From contig JANTQA010000070.1 in the NCBI GenBank assembly GCA_027625915.1, positions 4,283,001 through 4,347,000 on the forward strand: 64,000 bases of DNA. Direction: 5' to 3'. A model generated the notes under the pieces. It did not search any database. It had not been told where the DNA came from and saw nothing but the letters and a program-made list of their open reading frames with translations. Both the position numbers and the translations under genes were made by a program. The stretch comes from Anaeramoeba flamelloides (lineage: Eukaryota; Metamonada; Anaeramoebidae). Each line of letters begins with the position of its first letter. The stretch's first letter is position 1. This document shows, piece by piece, positions 1 to 12,232 of this stretch.

Positions 1-1591
1 AAAAAAAAACAATAGCAGTTTTCCTATGATCTTATGTTTTATTCCGAAAATATATTGATTTTTTAATTAAAATAAAAACAGAAAGCTTGAGAAAAGTTAA
101 GATAAATTTTTCAGAATTGAAAAGAATTGAGTCAAATAAAAGATGTTACTATATTCTTTAATTTAAAGAATACCTAACAATAAATCTAAATAATCAAAAA
201 TTCAAACTTTTTAACACAGTTAAAATCTTTTAAAGAATAAGAATAAATTTTCTTCGAGTATTTTTTTTTATTTGATAAATTTTCTTTAATTACTCCTTTC
301 TCTCTAAATAATAAAATAATAATAATAAATTTTCATTGTAATTTAGAAATAATTTGAATTTATAAAAATATTTCATTTTTTCTCTTTTTTTGTTTTTCGT
401 TTCATTTTTTCAAATTACATATTAACTAATCTATTTCATTCAGATCGAAAAATTTTTTACAATAATTGATATAAGATTAAAGTTGAGTTTATTTAAATCC
501 AAAAACTCAAATGGATGTTAGTTGGTGCCTTTCAACCTTTAACCGGTCAACAATTGTTGGTGAAATTTCAAAAAAAAATGAATAATACATTTTTTTAATT
601 TGCTCTTCCAAAATTTTGGACAGATTAGATTATTATTTTTTCGTTTATTTATTTTTTTTTTTTCATTTTGATCAAGAGGATTACATATAAAAAACATTAA
701 TACCGAATAACTTAAATATGATTTAATATTAGGTTTGGAAAATTTCAATATATAAAATTAGTTTTTTTGCCTATTGGTTTGATTCCAATGTTTCCAAATT
801 TTTGAAATGGAGTTTATTGGATATTAATAATTCACGATAAATATATATATTTTTTAAAGTTCATCTGAATCTTTTGAACATCATTTTCATTTTATTGTTA
901 ATTCCTTGACGAAATTATAATAATTTTCCAAAATAAGTAAGAGGTATTTTTTTGTTAATTTTTTTTTGAATTTGGTTTTTTTTTTATTTACTAAAATCAA
1001 AAACGATATTTTCATAATTTTTAAATAATTCTAAAGAATAAATAAAAAAAAAAAAAAATACAATGTGACTCTTCACATTTCTGTTATAATAATATATTAA
1101 AAGTAAATTCAAATATATGTAATTAAATTATTTTAATTTTCATTAATTATACAATTTATCAAATTCTAATTTATAACGATTGCACTCTGCCAACATATTC
1201 ATAAACAAAGATCCAAATTAATTCGAGAATTCTTTTTTTTTTTTTAATTTGTTTTTTAGAGATTGTTTTTATTATTTCAACTAATTATCAAAAAAAAATA
1301 TTTTTTCAATTTAAAAGTTACTTTTCTGCATAATTTAAGTTGAAAACGTAAAGTATAATTTTTTGGTGTTGAAAAGTAGGTTTTTTTCTGTGTAATATTC
1401 AAAAAAAAAAAAAAAAAAAGTTGTTGTAAAATACCAATAATTATTAAATTAAAATTTGAAAATTTCTTTTAATATGAATATATATTTATATTCTTTTTTA
1501 ATAACTGATTATTTATATAAAAATTATTAATGAAATAATACAACCTTAATTTATTTTTTATTATAAAAATTAAATAAAATAATTACTATAG
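1..1591. other. Non-coding; probable intron upstream of kinase
   Basis: I see no coding sequence here on either strand, only A/T runs. Because the next exon begins in the middle of a kinase domain, this stretch is most likely intron of that gene, or flank if the gene is 5'-truncated. It contains a degraded copy of the repeat with ends reading like TTCCAAAAATTTGGACACA (about 400-832). Confidence 0.4.
400..832 (+). mobile_element. Degraded inverted-repeat element, family C (copy D)
   Basis: The sequence aligns with the inner part of the elements at 36487-37042, 56197-56730 and (inverted) 60943-61486. Shared blocks are the stretch around 535-560 (a CCGGTCAACAATTGTTGGTG-like string) and the right end at about 795-830 (TTCCAAATTTTTGAAATGG). 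The left terminal repeat is not recognisable, so the copy looks 5'-truncated. No coding capacity is evident; the small minus-strand open frame here lies inside the repeat. Confidence 0.5.
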
Positions 1592-4079
1592 TTTCTGCCT
1601 TAAAATATATGCATGAAAAGTTGTTTATTCATCGTGATATTAAACCACAAAACATCTTATTATGTAGCCCGAAAAGAAGAAACAAAAAGAAGAAACGGAA
1701 GAAGAAACAGGAACAGACTGAAAGTGGAGAAGAAAATAATTTTGAAGATGATTTAATTGTCAAATTAGCTGACTTTGGTTTAGCCCGCGATTTACCAAAT
1801 GTTGAAGTTGATCTAAAATATACAAAATGTGGAACACCCTTATATATGGCACCAGAGATCCTTGAAGGGAAAGAATATTCATCAAAGGTTGATTTGTGGT
1901 CCGCTGGTGCAGTTTTATATCAAATGTTAACTGGCAGTGCTCCATTTGTTGCGTTTGATTTAAATGATTTAAAACAACAATTTTTTGAACTTCGCCTCAA
2001 GGGAAAACCTATTGAGTTCCCTGAGAATATCAAGGTCTCAACAGAGGCTAAAGATTATGTTAATTCCATGCTTAAAATTAATCCAAAGGAGAGAATTTCG
2101 TTTGAAAAATTTATTACCCACAAATTTTTAGATGAAGTCGTCGTCGAAAATGAAAATTTGAATAAAAATCAAAATTTTTATAATAATAATATTAATCAAG
2201 AAAGGGAAAATGAAAAGGGAAACTGGATAGAAAAAGAAATCAGTTGTGAAAAAGAAATTCTAAATGAGGAGAAACAGGGAAATAATATTCAAAACCGTTT
2301 AATTTCTAAAAAAAAAAAACACAACAAAAGATTAAATAAAAAAAGGGAAGGAAAGAAAAAATCTCTTAAACAAAAAAAAATACCTTTAAAATTATCCCCC
2401 AATAGCTCAAATAATAATACACCTCTCGAAAAACGTGTGAAAGGTAAAGTTGAAAACGAAAATCACTTACAAATAAATGTTTTTCCATCCGAAAGTATTT
2501 TTCATCAAAACCAATATGAAGAAGACAATTCAGAATCTGATAGTTACAATAAATTTGAAGAGGGTGTAGAAGAAGAGGAGGAGGAGGAGGGGGGCGATGA
2601 TGATGAAGATTACTACAGCAAAGATAATGATAATAAAAATGAAGAAATAGAAAAATTAAAAATTAATAAATACAATGATCAGTGTATAAATTTTGTAAAA
2701 TCTCTCCGTAACTTTAAACCCAATATTTTTACATACCAATTATATCAAATGAAATCAAGAGTAAAGGTTGTGAAACATTTAGCAGACAAAATTTCCAAAG
2801 ATGATCAATCTAAAGGTTTAGTAATTTATATTAAAATATCTAAATTTTTAATTACATTTATGGAAAAGGCTGATAACTTTGTTTTAAATAACGAATTAGA
2901 AGAAAGCAAAAAGCATGTTGTTATTGAACAAATGGCAGCTTTAAAAAGGTTGTTTAATACATGTTATCAAAAAGCTAAAAAGAAAAGTGGCCTAATTAAA
3001 TTAATGACCAGTTTGAAATTTACTGAAACGCGAGTAATCGATCCCGTAAAAATCATCTATGAAAAGACTTTTGAATTATTAAATGAAGCAAAGAAACACC
3101 ACCTTATGAATTCATCCAATACAAGTAAAGGGAAATTTGGTGTTGTTAAATATCTTTTAGAATTTTTGTTATTGGATGAAGAGTTTAGTTTACGCGATTT
3201 GTGTTCAATCTATCAATGTAATTTTTCATTTTATTTTAATAACTTCTATTTTTTTGATTTTTATTCTTTCTTTTGATTGATTTTTTGATTTGCTTGATAT
3301 TAATTACCTTTATTATTATTTTATTTATATCAATATTAATCTTAAATAGTGTATTTAGAAATCCCTGTGTTAGAAAATAACCTTTAGCGAAGAATAAGAT
3401 GATTTTATTTTTTTTTCAAATTCAACAACAAAAATAAAAATTCACTTTTAATCCCTTGAATAAAAAAAACTTATTTTTTATTTTATGAAAATAAATTATT
3501 AAATAAATCAAATTTCAATTTGTAATTATCTATTTCCTTTATTGATCAATTATTAGAAATACATCTGGAAAAAATTTCATTTTATTTTTTATTTATTTAT
3601 TTTGAAAATTCAATCTGTAGCAAAGAACTCATTTTATTTATTGATTAAATTTTTAGAAAATATTTTAATGATTCGAAGGTCTTCATGATTACTACCCCCC
3701 CCCCCCCCCCAGAACTTGGTGGTGGTGGGTTATATTGTGTGGAATGTATAACTTTTTTATTTTATTTTATGGATCTTAAATCTTCAACGTAGTATGAATT
3801 TTATAGGTATTGTTTAAAAACACTTGTTTTTTAAAAAAATATGTTTCCTAAATCAGAATTTGAAAACTCGAAATAACAATAAATTCATAGATATTTAATA
3901 ATAGGTGGAGTTATGAATTGTTAAATGTATATAATTTATTACGTTAATGTTTTATTTTAGTCTTTCAAGACTTTTTACAAATTATTTCTCCAAAATTAAG
4001 TAACTGGAAAAGAATAAATTCAAATCTTTTTATTTTTCGCTGGGGATGGGAGATAAGAATAAGTTGGTTGAGACTCTAA
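1592..4079 (+). CDS. Atg1/ULK-like Ser/Thr protein kinase, C-terminal exons (5' partial)
   Basis: The first exon seen starts after an AG at 1590-1591 and reads directly into helix E and the catalytic loop (FIHRDIKPQN). DFG (LADFGLAR) and APE (MAPEIL) motifs follow, then the C-lobe (SSKVDLWSAGAVLYQMLTG). The lysine ATP-binding N-lobe is absent from the window. A Lys/Glu/Asn-rich linker with an acidic run follows. Next comes a helical region (FVKSLRNFKPNIF to LRDLCSIYQ) resembling the Atg1/ULK C-terminal EAT/MIT-type domain. The open frame continues to a TGA at 3274-3276, but its last 19 residues are AT-rich and implausible. I infer a donor at 3218 (GTAATT), a 743-bp intron and a last exon 3961-4079 reading FFQDFLQIISPKLSNW, in matching phase. 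Atg1/ULK kinases start autophagy; the subfamily call rests on the kinase core plus the C-terminal helices. The kinase identity is certain; ULK membership and the last exon are less so. Confidence 0.75.
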
Positions 4080-4867
4080 AAAAAGTTTTTTTTTTTTTTT
4101 TTTTTTTTTGATAACAAAAAATGTGCTTTGAATACACAAATTGTGAAAATTTATGATTTTTAAAGATTAAGTCCTCTATTTTTTATTGTTAAATTTGATT
4201 CAGTATATAGGTTCACTAGAAAATTGTCAAATAAGCCTGTTATTTTGTATAATTGTCCCGTGAAGAATAAATAAGAAATAACATGAATAATGGGTTTTAG
4301 AGAATAGTGTATATCATTATGAAGTAAAATAGCAAAATCAATAAATTTCTTAAAAATTTAAAAATCAAAATTTCTTGTGAATCCCTGTTATATATATTGA
4401 GAGAAAAATAACACTATATATTTTGATATCCTATTGAAGATCAAATAAAATTCTCATAGAAATCAAAATGATTTATCTAGAATTATTTCCACTTTATCAA
4501 TAACCTTAAAATAATACGTTTTTAATTCGGTGATGACTATCGATCTTAAAATAAAAATAAAATTTTACAAAAAAAAATTGAAATAAAAACAATTATAATA
4601 TCAAAAATGGAAAAAATTTTAAAATTTTCACATTTCCAAAATAAATTTCTTCTTCTAATATCCCGTCAAACCATTTTACACATGTAATTTATACATTATA
4701 ACTGACCAATAGAGCTGAATAATGGTAAATTTAGAAGAATAATCAGGATAGTTTTCAGGTATTAAAACAAAATCCACATTTGAAAAAATTTTTATTGGAA
4801 AAAAATAATTTTCTTCTATTTGTTTATATATATTCAATGAAAAACATATTATTTTATTATTATTTCA

Positions 4868-5500
4868 TTATTTAAAGGGATGGGATTTTAATTCCTCTTA
4901 TTTACAGTTATGTTTTTTTTAATATGAGAAATAAAGCGAAAATTTATTTAATTTTCGGTTTATTTCTCAAATCAAAAAAAAAAATCACCATTAGCTTTTC
5001 CAGAATTTAAAAGAATTGAGTAAATTTTTTTGATTTTTCTCATGTTTTTTGAATTTTGTAAAAGCTAGGCACTCTACGGCACTTCACGTTAGGATTTTTT
5101 TAATTTAAACAATGAAAAGAAAAATTAAGTAATTTTGGGTGTATTTCTTAAATTTTCAAAAAAACCTAGGTATTTGTCATTAGCTTTCCCAAAACCCTAA
5201 TGAACTGGGTAAAATCTTTTATTTATGTTCATTATTTTGAATTTTGTAAGATATTTACTTGAAGGTACTTGATAGCACTCTACTAAATTCTAAAAGTTTT
5301 TATTTAGAAAGTTAATTAATGATACAAAAATAAGTTTATTACCCACTGTGGTTAATAAGCAGGTTGAATCCTTTATTATTATTATAATATTATTGTTATT
5401 ATTATTTTTTAATATATTAGAAATAATTTTTTTTTTTAATTCTGGTATATAGATTTTATGATTATTTTCATAAACTCAGCAACTACATAGAAAACAAAAA
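4868..5500. repeat. Dispersed repeat R7, copy 1
   Basis: Shares blocks with 41560-41880. Both begin near AATTCCTCTTATTT, then GAGAAATAAA with a following ATTTATTTAATT, then TTTATTACCCACT and TTTTTTAATATATTAGAAAT. Within this copy a ~185-bp unit is repeated in tandem (about 4915-5095 and 5096-5285). No open reading frame of note. Confidence 0.5.
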
Positions 5501-5844
5501 AAAATATATTCAAAAGTTTAAATTTGGAATTTTTTAAAAAATAGAGTTTTTTCAAATTTCGATATAAATAAAGAGATCCATGTATTTATCCAAATTTTGG
5601 TAATAGTAAACGGAACACTCGTTTTTATTTTTGTGTTTGAATGGATTTTCAATATAAAATTGTTTTGTGAGCACTAAATACTTTGTTTGTAAAATGTTTT
5701 TTTAAAAAAATTGAAACATTCGTATAAACCAAACAATTTTTGACTAAATTATTATTAGTTTCTTAAGATAATCATTTTTTTATTTAATTCAACTTTTAAG
5801 ACAAAAATTTTCAACAAAAATTAATTCACAAAAAAATTTTGAAA

Positions 5845-6026
5845 TTAAGGGACTAGTCTCTATTATTTTTTTTTTTTTTGACCAATTACTAAATAAGGAT
5901 TGCTTATCTTGAAATATGTTTAATATTGAAAATAAACAGGGTTTTCAAATCTTAGTAATTGATAATAAAATTTTCAATCTATATTAAATTTATGTAAAAA
6001 AAAATTAAGAGACATAAGTCCCTTAA
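5845..6026. mobile_element. TTAA-flanked MITE, family T (copy 1)
   Basis: TTAA at 5845-5848 and 6023-6026 bracket inverted ends reading GGGACTAGTCTC and GAGACATAAGTCCC. Inverted relative to it, the same 180-bp element occurs at 47522-47698 and 61689-61865. A TTAA target duplication is characteristic of piggyBac-type transposition. The element is too short to encode a transposase. Confidence 0.7.
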
Positions 6027-6816
6027 GGTACATATTTTTGATCATAGTAAAATAATTTTCTCTTCATTTTCATCTTCCTTTTACCATTTTTCTTTAACCT
6101 TTTATAGAGTTTCCAAAAAAAAATCGAAAACAATTTACTGTATTTTGAAACTTTTTTTGGAAATTAATATCTATTGAAATTTTGTCTCTAAAAGCAAAAT
6201 TGACTGTAATAAAAAAACCTCTATAGCTTTTATAAAGATTTTTATATTTAAACTTTTCATTTAAAATAATCCTACACTTTTTGAAAACTCAAAAATTGTA
6301 AAAAAGTGACTAACTTTTTTGAAATTAAACTAACCAAAATAAGTATTAATTCAGATAATCATGTACTTTGAAAGAAGTGTGGACTGCAAAACTTTAAATG
6401 GGGTTCCCAAACTGCTTAAAATAAATTAATCAGGTATTTTGAAATAGAACTTTAGAAAACTGTTTGTTCACATGTTTTCAAAACTGGTAAATATATTGAA
6501 AAGGTTGATTTCTTTTTCTATTATTTTTTAAGATATTTGAAAGAGATCTAATTAATTAATTTAGAGACTACAATGAATACTCTTGTTTTTTAAAAATAGT
6601 GTAATAATATTTGGATGATAGAAATCCCTTAAAAAAATAAAAGGAAATCATTTTTTTTTATTTTCTTTTTGTAATTTGCTTTTTATAAAAAAAAAGTTTG
6701 TTTTTTAAATTCAAATTTCCGTACATCCTTTTCTTAAAAATAAACAAAAAACCGTTTTAAACTGAAATTTTTTTGATCTTTTGTACCAAATAAACAAAAA
6801 ACAATTAACATACAGA

Positions 6817-6998
6817 ATGAGTGAAAATTCTTTAGTTTTAAAATGCGTACTTGAAGGACACAATGGTTGGGTAACTTCAATTGCAACAACACCCGAAAAC
6901 CCAAACATGTTTGTAACCAGTTCACGAGGTATTTTTCTTTTTTTCTTTTTCTTTTACCTAACAAAAATCCCTTTATCTTTCCCTATTCATCAAACAAA

Positions 6999-7045
<47 letters not shown>

Positions 7046-8592
7046 ATATCCAAAAATCATCAACAAAAAATTAGACAAAACCCTTCTCGTTTGGAATATT
7101 AATGAAGAACAAGTTTCAGGTTATCAAGAAGATTATGCCTATCCAGTCAAATCTCTCCATGGCCATAGTCACTTTGTTGAAGATGTTACAATTTCTTCTG
7201 ATGGAATGTTTGCTTTATCTGGATCTTGGGGTAAATACAATTTTATTTGATTTTATTGAGTTCTAATCCTTTTTTGTTGCCAATACAGCACCTTATTTGT
7301 TGTCTGTATTTTTTATTTTTTTATTTTGATCGTCATCTTTTTTAACATTTGGAAACATAAAAACAAACAACACTCCAGAAACAAAAAATCAAAAAATAAG
7401 AAAAAAAAATCAAAAAATAAGAAAAAAGAAATGTCTTTTTGTTGTTTAAAAAAAAAAAAACACTAACCAACAACAACCTTATTAAAAAACCTCACTCCAA
7501 AAGAAACTGAGACTAAAAAACCATTTTTTCAATAATCTTTAAAAAAACTTGCTTTTTTTCTTTTTTTTTTTATTTTTTATTCTTTTTTGTTCTTTTGATT
7601 TAATTTTTTTTTGTAACAAGAGATCTTCGAACTTTTTTTGAATTCAAAACAAATTGGATTCCAATTCTTATTTGATCTCAACAAAATCCTCTTTCCTTTT
7701 TTTTTTTTTTTTTTTTTAATTTTCATTTTCCACAATCCACAAACTAAACATAATTTTCCTTTTTTTAATACAAAAATTTTTCCTCAAACTTAAAACCTTT
7801 CTCAAAAACAAAATTCTAAAAGACAAAACACTTAGATTATGGGATTTAACAACAGGAAAATGCACCCAACAATTCATTGGACACACAGGCGATGTTCTTT
7901 CTGTAACCTTTTCTGCCGAAAACAGACAAATCTTATCAAGTTCAAGGGACAAAACAGTTCGACTTTGGAACACCCTCGGGAAATGCAAATATGTTATTGA
8001 AGACAAAAGTTCACATAACGATTGGGTAAGCTCTGTCAGATTTTCACCACTCTTAAAATCAACAACCTTTGTTTCGTCGTCATGGGATAAGACAGTCAAA
8101 ATGTGGAACTTAAATGGATGTAAATTGGAGAAAAATCTCTATGGCCACACAGAGCAAGTCAACTGTGTTGAAATGTCCCCAGATGGATCCTTATGTGCAT
8201 CTGGCGGAAAAGACGGAAAGGCAATCCTTTGGGATCTTGAAAAGCAAGCAGGCCTCAAGGTTCTTGACGTTGGCGAAGAAGTCAATGCTCTATCGTTTTC
8301 TCCAAATAGATTCTGGTTAGCTACTGCCTCAAGAAATGGAATCAAAATCTGGCAACTCCAAAAGGATTACTTGCTTGCAGAATTAAACGATACCTTTAAA
8401 GTTGGTAAAAAGGGAATCAAGCCAAGACCAATCTCACTCGCCTGGAGCCATGACGGAAATACCCTCTTTGTTGGTTATACAGATAACAAAATCAGAGTTT
8501 GGGCTGTTGAATCTGAAGACGAGAAACAACAAGTTGATATCAATATTGATGACGAAGAAGAAGAAGAAGATTATGAAGAAGAAGAAAATTAA
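6817..8592 (+). CDS. RACK1: Receptor for activated C kinase 1 (RACK1), WD40 protein
   Basis: RACK1 is a seven-bladed WD40 propeller on the 40S ribosomal subunit that docks kinases and acts in ribosome-collision responses. Exons 6817-6928, 7075-7230 and 7823-8592 join to 345 residues. The introns are 146 and 592 bp, both after the first base of the GAC codon in a blade's SxDKT motif (SSRDKTLLVW and GSWDKTLRLW). Repeats are clear: GHNGWVTSIA, GHSHFVEDVTIS, GHTGDVLSVTFS, SSHNDWVSSVRFS, GHTEQVNCVEMS, then GEEVNALSFS and a last blade ending IRVWAV. The start is the only ATG giving the usual LEGHNGWVTSIA N-terminus. The family is usually near 317 residues; the surplus is mainly an acidic C-terminal tail (DDEEEEEDYEEEEN). 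Intron 1 contains a T run of about 40. Identity is secure. Confidence 0.97.
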
Positions 8593-11074
8593 GGAGATCC
8601 ATCCATATTAATTTCAATTAAATTTATAATCAAAAAATTACTATTATGAAAGAAAATCAGAAACATTTTGTTTTAAGTCACCTGGTTTTCATAATTTATC
8701 AATTAAAAAATTGAAATAACTAATTAAAATATTTTATATTTTAATTTACAAATTTCCATTTCAATTCTATTTTATTTATTAAATAAATAATTATCATATC
8801 TTTAACTATTCAAACAAACATAAAATATTCTTTAAAAAAACATTTAACAAACAAAATAATATTTCCAAATATTTATTTAAAATAAAGAAAATAGATTTTC
8901 AATGATCATCATTTTTAATTTTTTTTTTCTTGATTGCTCTTGATATTTTTTTAGAACAATTCTGACAATCTAAAATCTATATAAATTTTCTTCTTTTAAC
9001 TTATGTTATACTACCTCGTAAGAATTTTGGTTGAAATTTTAGAGAAGAAATTTTAAAATTAATTTTAAAAAATTTATTCAATATCTTGAAATTGAAAAGA
9101 TTATGTGATCTTCCTTTTTCAAATATTAAGAGTCTAAACAAGGAATTGTTATTATTTAAATAAATTTTTTTGGTATATCTATTATTTTTCTTTTTTATTA
9201 TAATTATTAATTTGAATTAATTTTATTTGTTTGAAAATATTTATAATTTTGAGTAATAAGTAAAATCAATTTGTATTTTTAATATTTGGATTATTATTAA
9301 CCTATTGAATTAATTAAGATAGTGTTATTAATTATTGGTTAAAAAGTATTAATTTAAAAGTAATATATTTGGTTATAATTTGAATTTTCAAAATTTTTAA
9401 AAAAATATATCGATGAATTATTAATTCGATTGTTTGGTTTTTTTTCTCATATTTTTTTAGACAACAAAAAGAAAAAAAATGATTCGAAATCTGAATCTTT
9501 GAATTAAAAAAATCATATTTTTATAAGTTAGTATAATTATTGAATTTTTTTTTTTTTTTGAAATTAAGTAGAGGGTTTAATAATTCTGGGTTATTTAATA
9601 AAACTTGATGATTATATTTTTAAAATATATTTTTTTCTAAAACTTTATTCTTTTTAAAAAAATAAGATTTCTTTCTTTTTAGAGATAAGATATTTTTTTT
9701 GGAATAATTTAGAAATATGTTCGATTTAGAACTTTTCGAAAATGAAATAAATATAGATGAAAATATTTAAAGACTAAAAATCCATAACTGAAAAAAGCCT
9801 TAAAAATAAGTTTTATATTATAAAAATTAAATTTTTACTTTATTTTTTAATTTCAAGATTTTCTACTTTTTTTTTATTTATTATTAAATTTTTAAAAGGG
9901 TAATTTTGTTTACTTATCTATTAAAATACTTGAATAATTTCATTTGATACGATCTTTTTATACCAATTATCATTCATTTTTTTGTTTCTTTTAGAAAAAA
10001 AAAACTCTTTCAGAAAGATTTTAACATAATTTTTGCAATTCAAAAGAATTTTTTTTTTTTTTTTCTTAATATTATTTTAAGATTACTTTATTAAGATAGA
10101 ACTAAAACTTTTAATATCATAAAAAATTACTTAACAACCCAAATTTTTATATTCATTGACAAATTATACAACACATGAAATCAAATGGGAGCTCAGTCAA
10201 ATCTTATCTAATATAGTGTTCAAAGGATACTTATTCTAAAAAAACAAATGATTTTTAAAAGAAAAAAAAAAATTTTGATAAATTTATAAACCAATTCAAT
10301 GCAAGAATCAAAATTTCTCAAAATATCAAGGATTTTGTCTTGAAATATATTTGATCATAGAGATAAACTTGAATAATGTGTTTGATAACTTTCAAGGGAA
10401 AAAAAAGGAACCGGTTTTATTTGAGACATGGATTTTATACACTGGACACGTTTAGTTTGGCCTTTTGAAGTGATCTTTGTCAGATCTTAAATTTCAAGTA
10501 TATTTTTTAAAAAATATAGAAAAATTGGTTTTTATGAAAAATATTCCTCACATTTTATCACTTGATTTTTCTTTCAAATTTTCATTCTTCTCATCCAAAA
10601 AAACAAAAAAGATCTCACTTTTTTTAAAAAATCACAAATGAGATCTTTTTTAATAAAGCACTTAAAATAGTTTTATCGAAGTTTATCGACCTTTTTTTTG
10701 GGATATTTTGAAAAACTTTTTTGTTACATCTTTTTGAAATAACTGAAAATTTTGAAAAAAAAATGTTAATTTGTGAAACATAAAAGGATTTCATTGTATC
10801 CATTCAATTTTAAAGATAGAAAGAAAAAAAAAAACAAATAAAACGAATCTGTGAACTTTTTAAAAATATTATTTCTAATTAAATTTTAAGAAGAACAATA
10901 ATTTCTTTTATTTATAGTTTCAATTGCTTCGTTTATTTATAATTTATGTAATTTTAGTCTAAGAAGCAAAAAGAATTAAAAATTTAAATTTTTAAAATAG
11001 AATAAAGGTAATTGATTTAAATTAGCAATAAAGAAATTTTGAATTTTTTTTTCAGAGAGAAAAAAAGGAACGAT
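8593..11074. other. Intergenic between convergent RACK1 and Ran
   Basis: No gene found. RACK1 and Ran converge on this stretch. About 9060-9900 aligns with the TTAA element copies at 34655-35870 and 51798-53605 (shared strings such as TATTAATTTGAATTAATTTT). About 10640-10740 resembles 31370-31470. Confidence 0.6.
9060..9900 (+). mobile_element. Degraded copy of the long TTAA element (family L)
   Basis: Collinear with the interior of the elements at 34655-35870 and 51798-53605: GTCTAAACAAGGAATTG near 9131, AATTTGAATTAATTTTATTTG near 9210, then a TTTGGTTTTTTTTC block near 9433. Neither terminal repeat is recognisable, so the boundaries are approximate. No coding capacity. Confidence 0.45.
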
Positions 11075-12232
11075 TTAAAATTCTTCTTCGTCTTCTTGAG
11101 GAAGTGGGATTTTGGTGGCTTCTTCAAGTTCTTGTTCGTTTCTTTCCATTTCTTTTTGATCAACAGAAACAATTGGTGGGGCGAGTGCTGGTGCCTTTTC
11201 GAGAACTAAGTTGTTGTCATTCATAAGTCTTCTAGCGAGATAGATGAATGGCTTTTCGAAATTGTAATTTGATTTGGCAGAGATGTCATAATAAGGGATG
11301 TTTTTCCTTCTGTGGAAGATGATTTGTTTGGCTCTGACTTTCCTGTCTTTGATATCACATTTGTTTCCAACCAAGACCATTGGGATTGTTTCACATACTC
11401 TTACAATATCTCTGTACCAGACAGATACGTTTTTGTAGGTGTCTCTTGATGTTACATCAAACATGACAATGGCTGCATGTCCCCCAATATAATATCCGTC
11501 TCTTAATCCTCCAAATCTTTCCTTTTTGTTGTTGAGTTATTAAATTTTGTTTATTGAGATAATTTTGTTTCAAAAAAAAATTATTAAAAAAATTAATAAT
11601 TATTGAAAAAAAGGATTTTTTCTTTTGTTGAAAAAGAAAAAGAATTAAAAAAAAAAAAAAAAAAAAAAAAAGAAAAAAACAAACTTGTCCTGCTGTATCC
11701 CAAACATTGAAACAAATTGGTCCTCTATTGGTATAAAAGACTAATGGATGTACTTCAACACCAACAGTAGCTATAATTAATTAAGTTTTTGAAAAGAACC
11801 ATTAAAAAAAAAAAAATAAAAAAAATTAGTTTATTGTTTTCTTAAAGGATGGAAAACAAAAAAAACAGAAAGCATTTTTCTTTTTTGAGAGAAAAAATTT
11901 CAAAAATTAAAGGAATAAATTTACCAATATATTCTTTTCTAAATTCACCAGTAAGATGTCTTTTGACAAAAGTTGTTTTTCCAACACCTCCATCACCAAC
12001 GAGGACAATTTTAAAAGTGTGTGCGTTTTGTGGAATTTCTTCGTACTAATTTTTTGGAGAACAAAAAATTACGTAAGAATAAAAACAAAAAGATATTTTA
12101 ATCAAATAAAAGATTAAGATCGTTTCCAGAAAAATGAACAAGAAAAATAAAATGAAAAAAAAAACTAACATAAACAAAACAACAAAAAAAAAAAAAAAAA
12201 AAGAAAGCAGTTTTGGGAAAACTTACACTCAT
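11075..12232 (-). CDS. RAN: Ran GTPase
   Basis: Ran is the small GTPase that gives direction to nuclear import and export. Four exons on the minus strand: 12227-12232 (Met-Ser only, donor GTAAGT), 11925-12045, 11685-11770 and 11075-11521, with introns of 181, 154 and 163 bp. The 219-residue product compares with about 216 in the family. G-motifs are intact: P-loop [13 protein letters not shown], switch [14 protein letters not shown], switch [23 protein letters not shown] and [13 protein letters not shown]. The Gln of the DTAGQE motif needed for GTP hydrolysis is present. The C-terminus is the acidic tail expected of Ran ([10 protein letters not shown]). Phases match at every junction; the Ala of YIATVGV is split between exons 2 and 3. 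Identity is secure; the 6-nt first exon is inferred from the in-phase ATG-Ser before a consensus donor. Confidence 0.96.

Larger units (their letters stand above)
4080..6816. other. Intergenic, repeats only
   Basis: No convincing gene. It holds a T run near 4087-4109, two imperfect tandem copies of a ~185-bp unit (about 4915-5285) inside a repeat shared with 41560-41880, and a TTAA-flanked MITE at 5845-6026. The stretch 5530-5760 is an inverted match to 35900-36120. Confidence 0.6.

Noticed and set aside
6711-6964. Minus-strand frames over RACK1 exon 1, and similar frames antisense to CCT7, PSMA6 and RACK1 exon 3
   Set aside because: They are shadows of the real exons, with no independent evidence.
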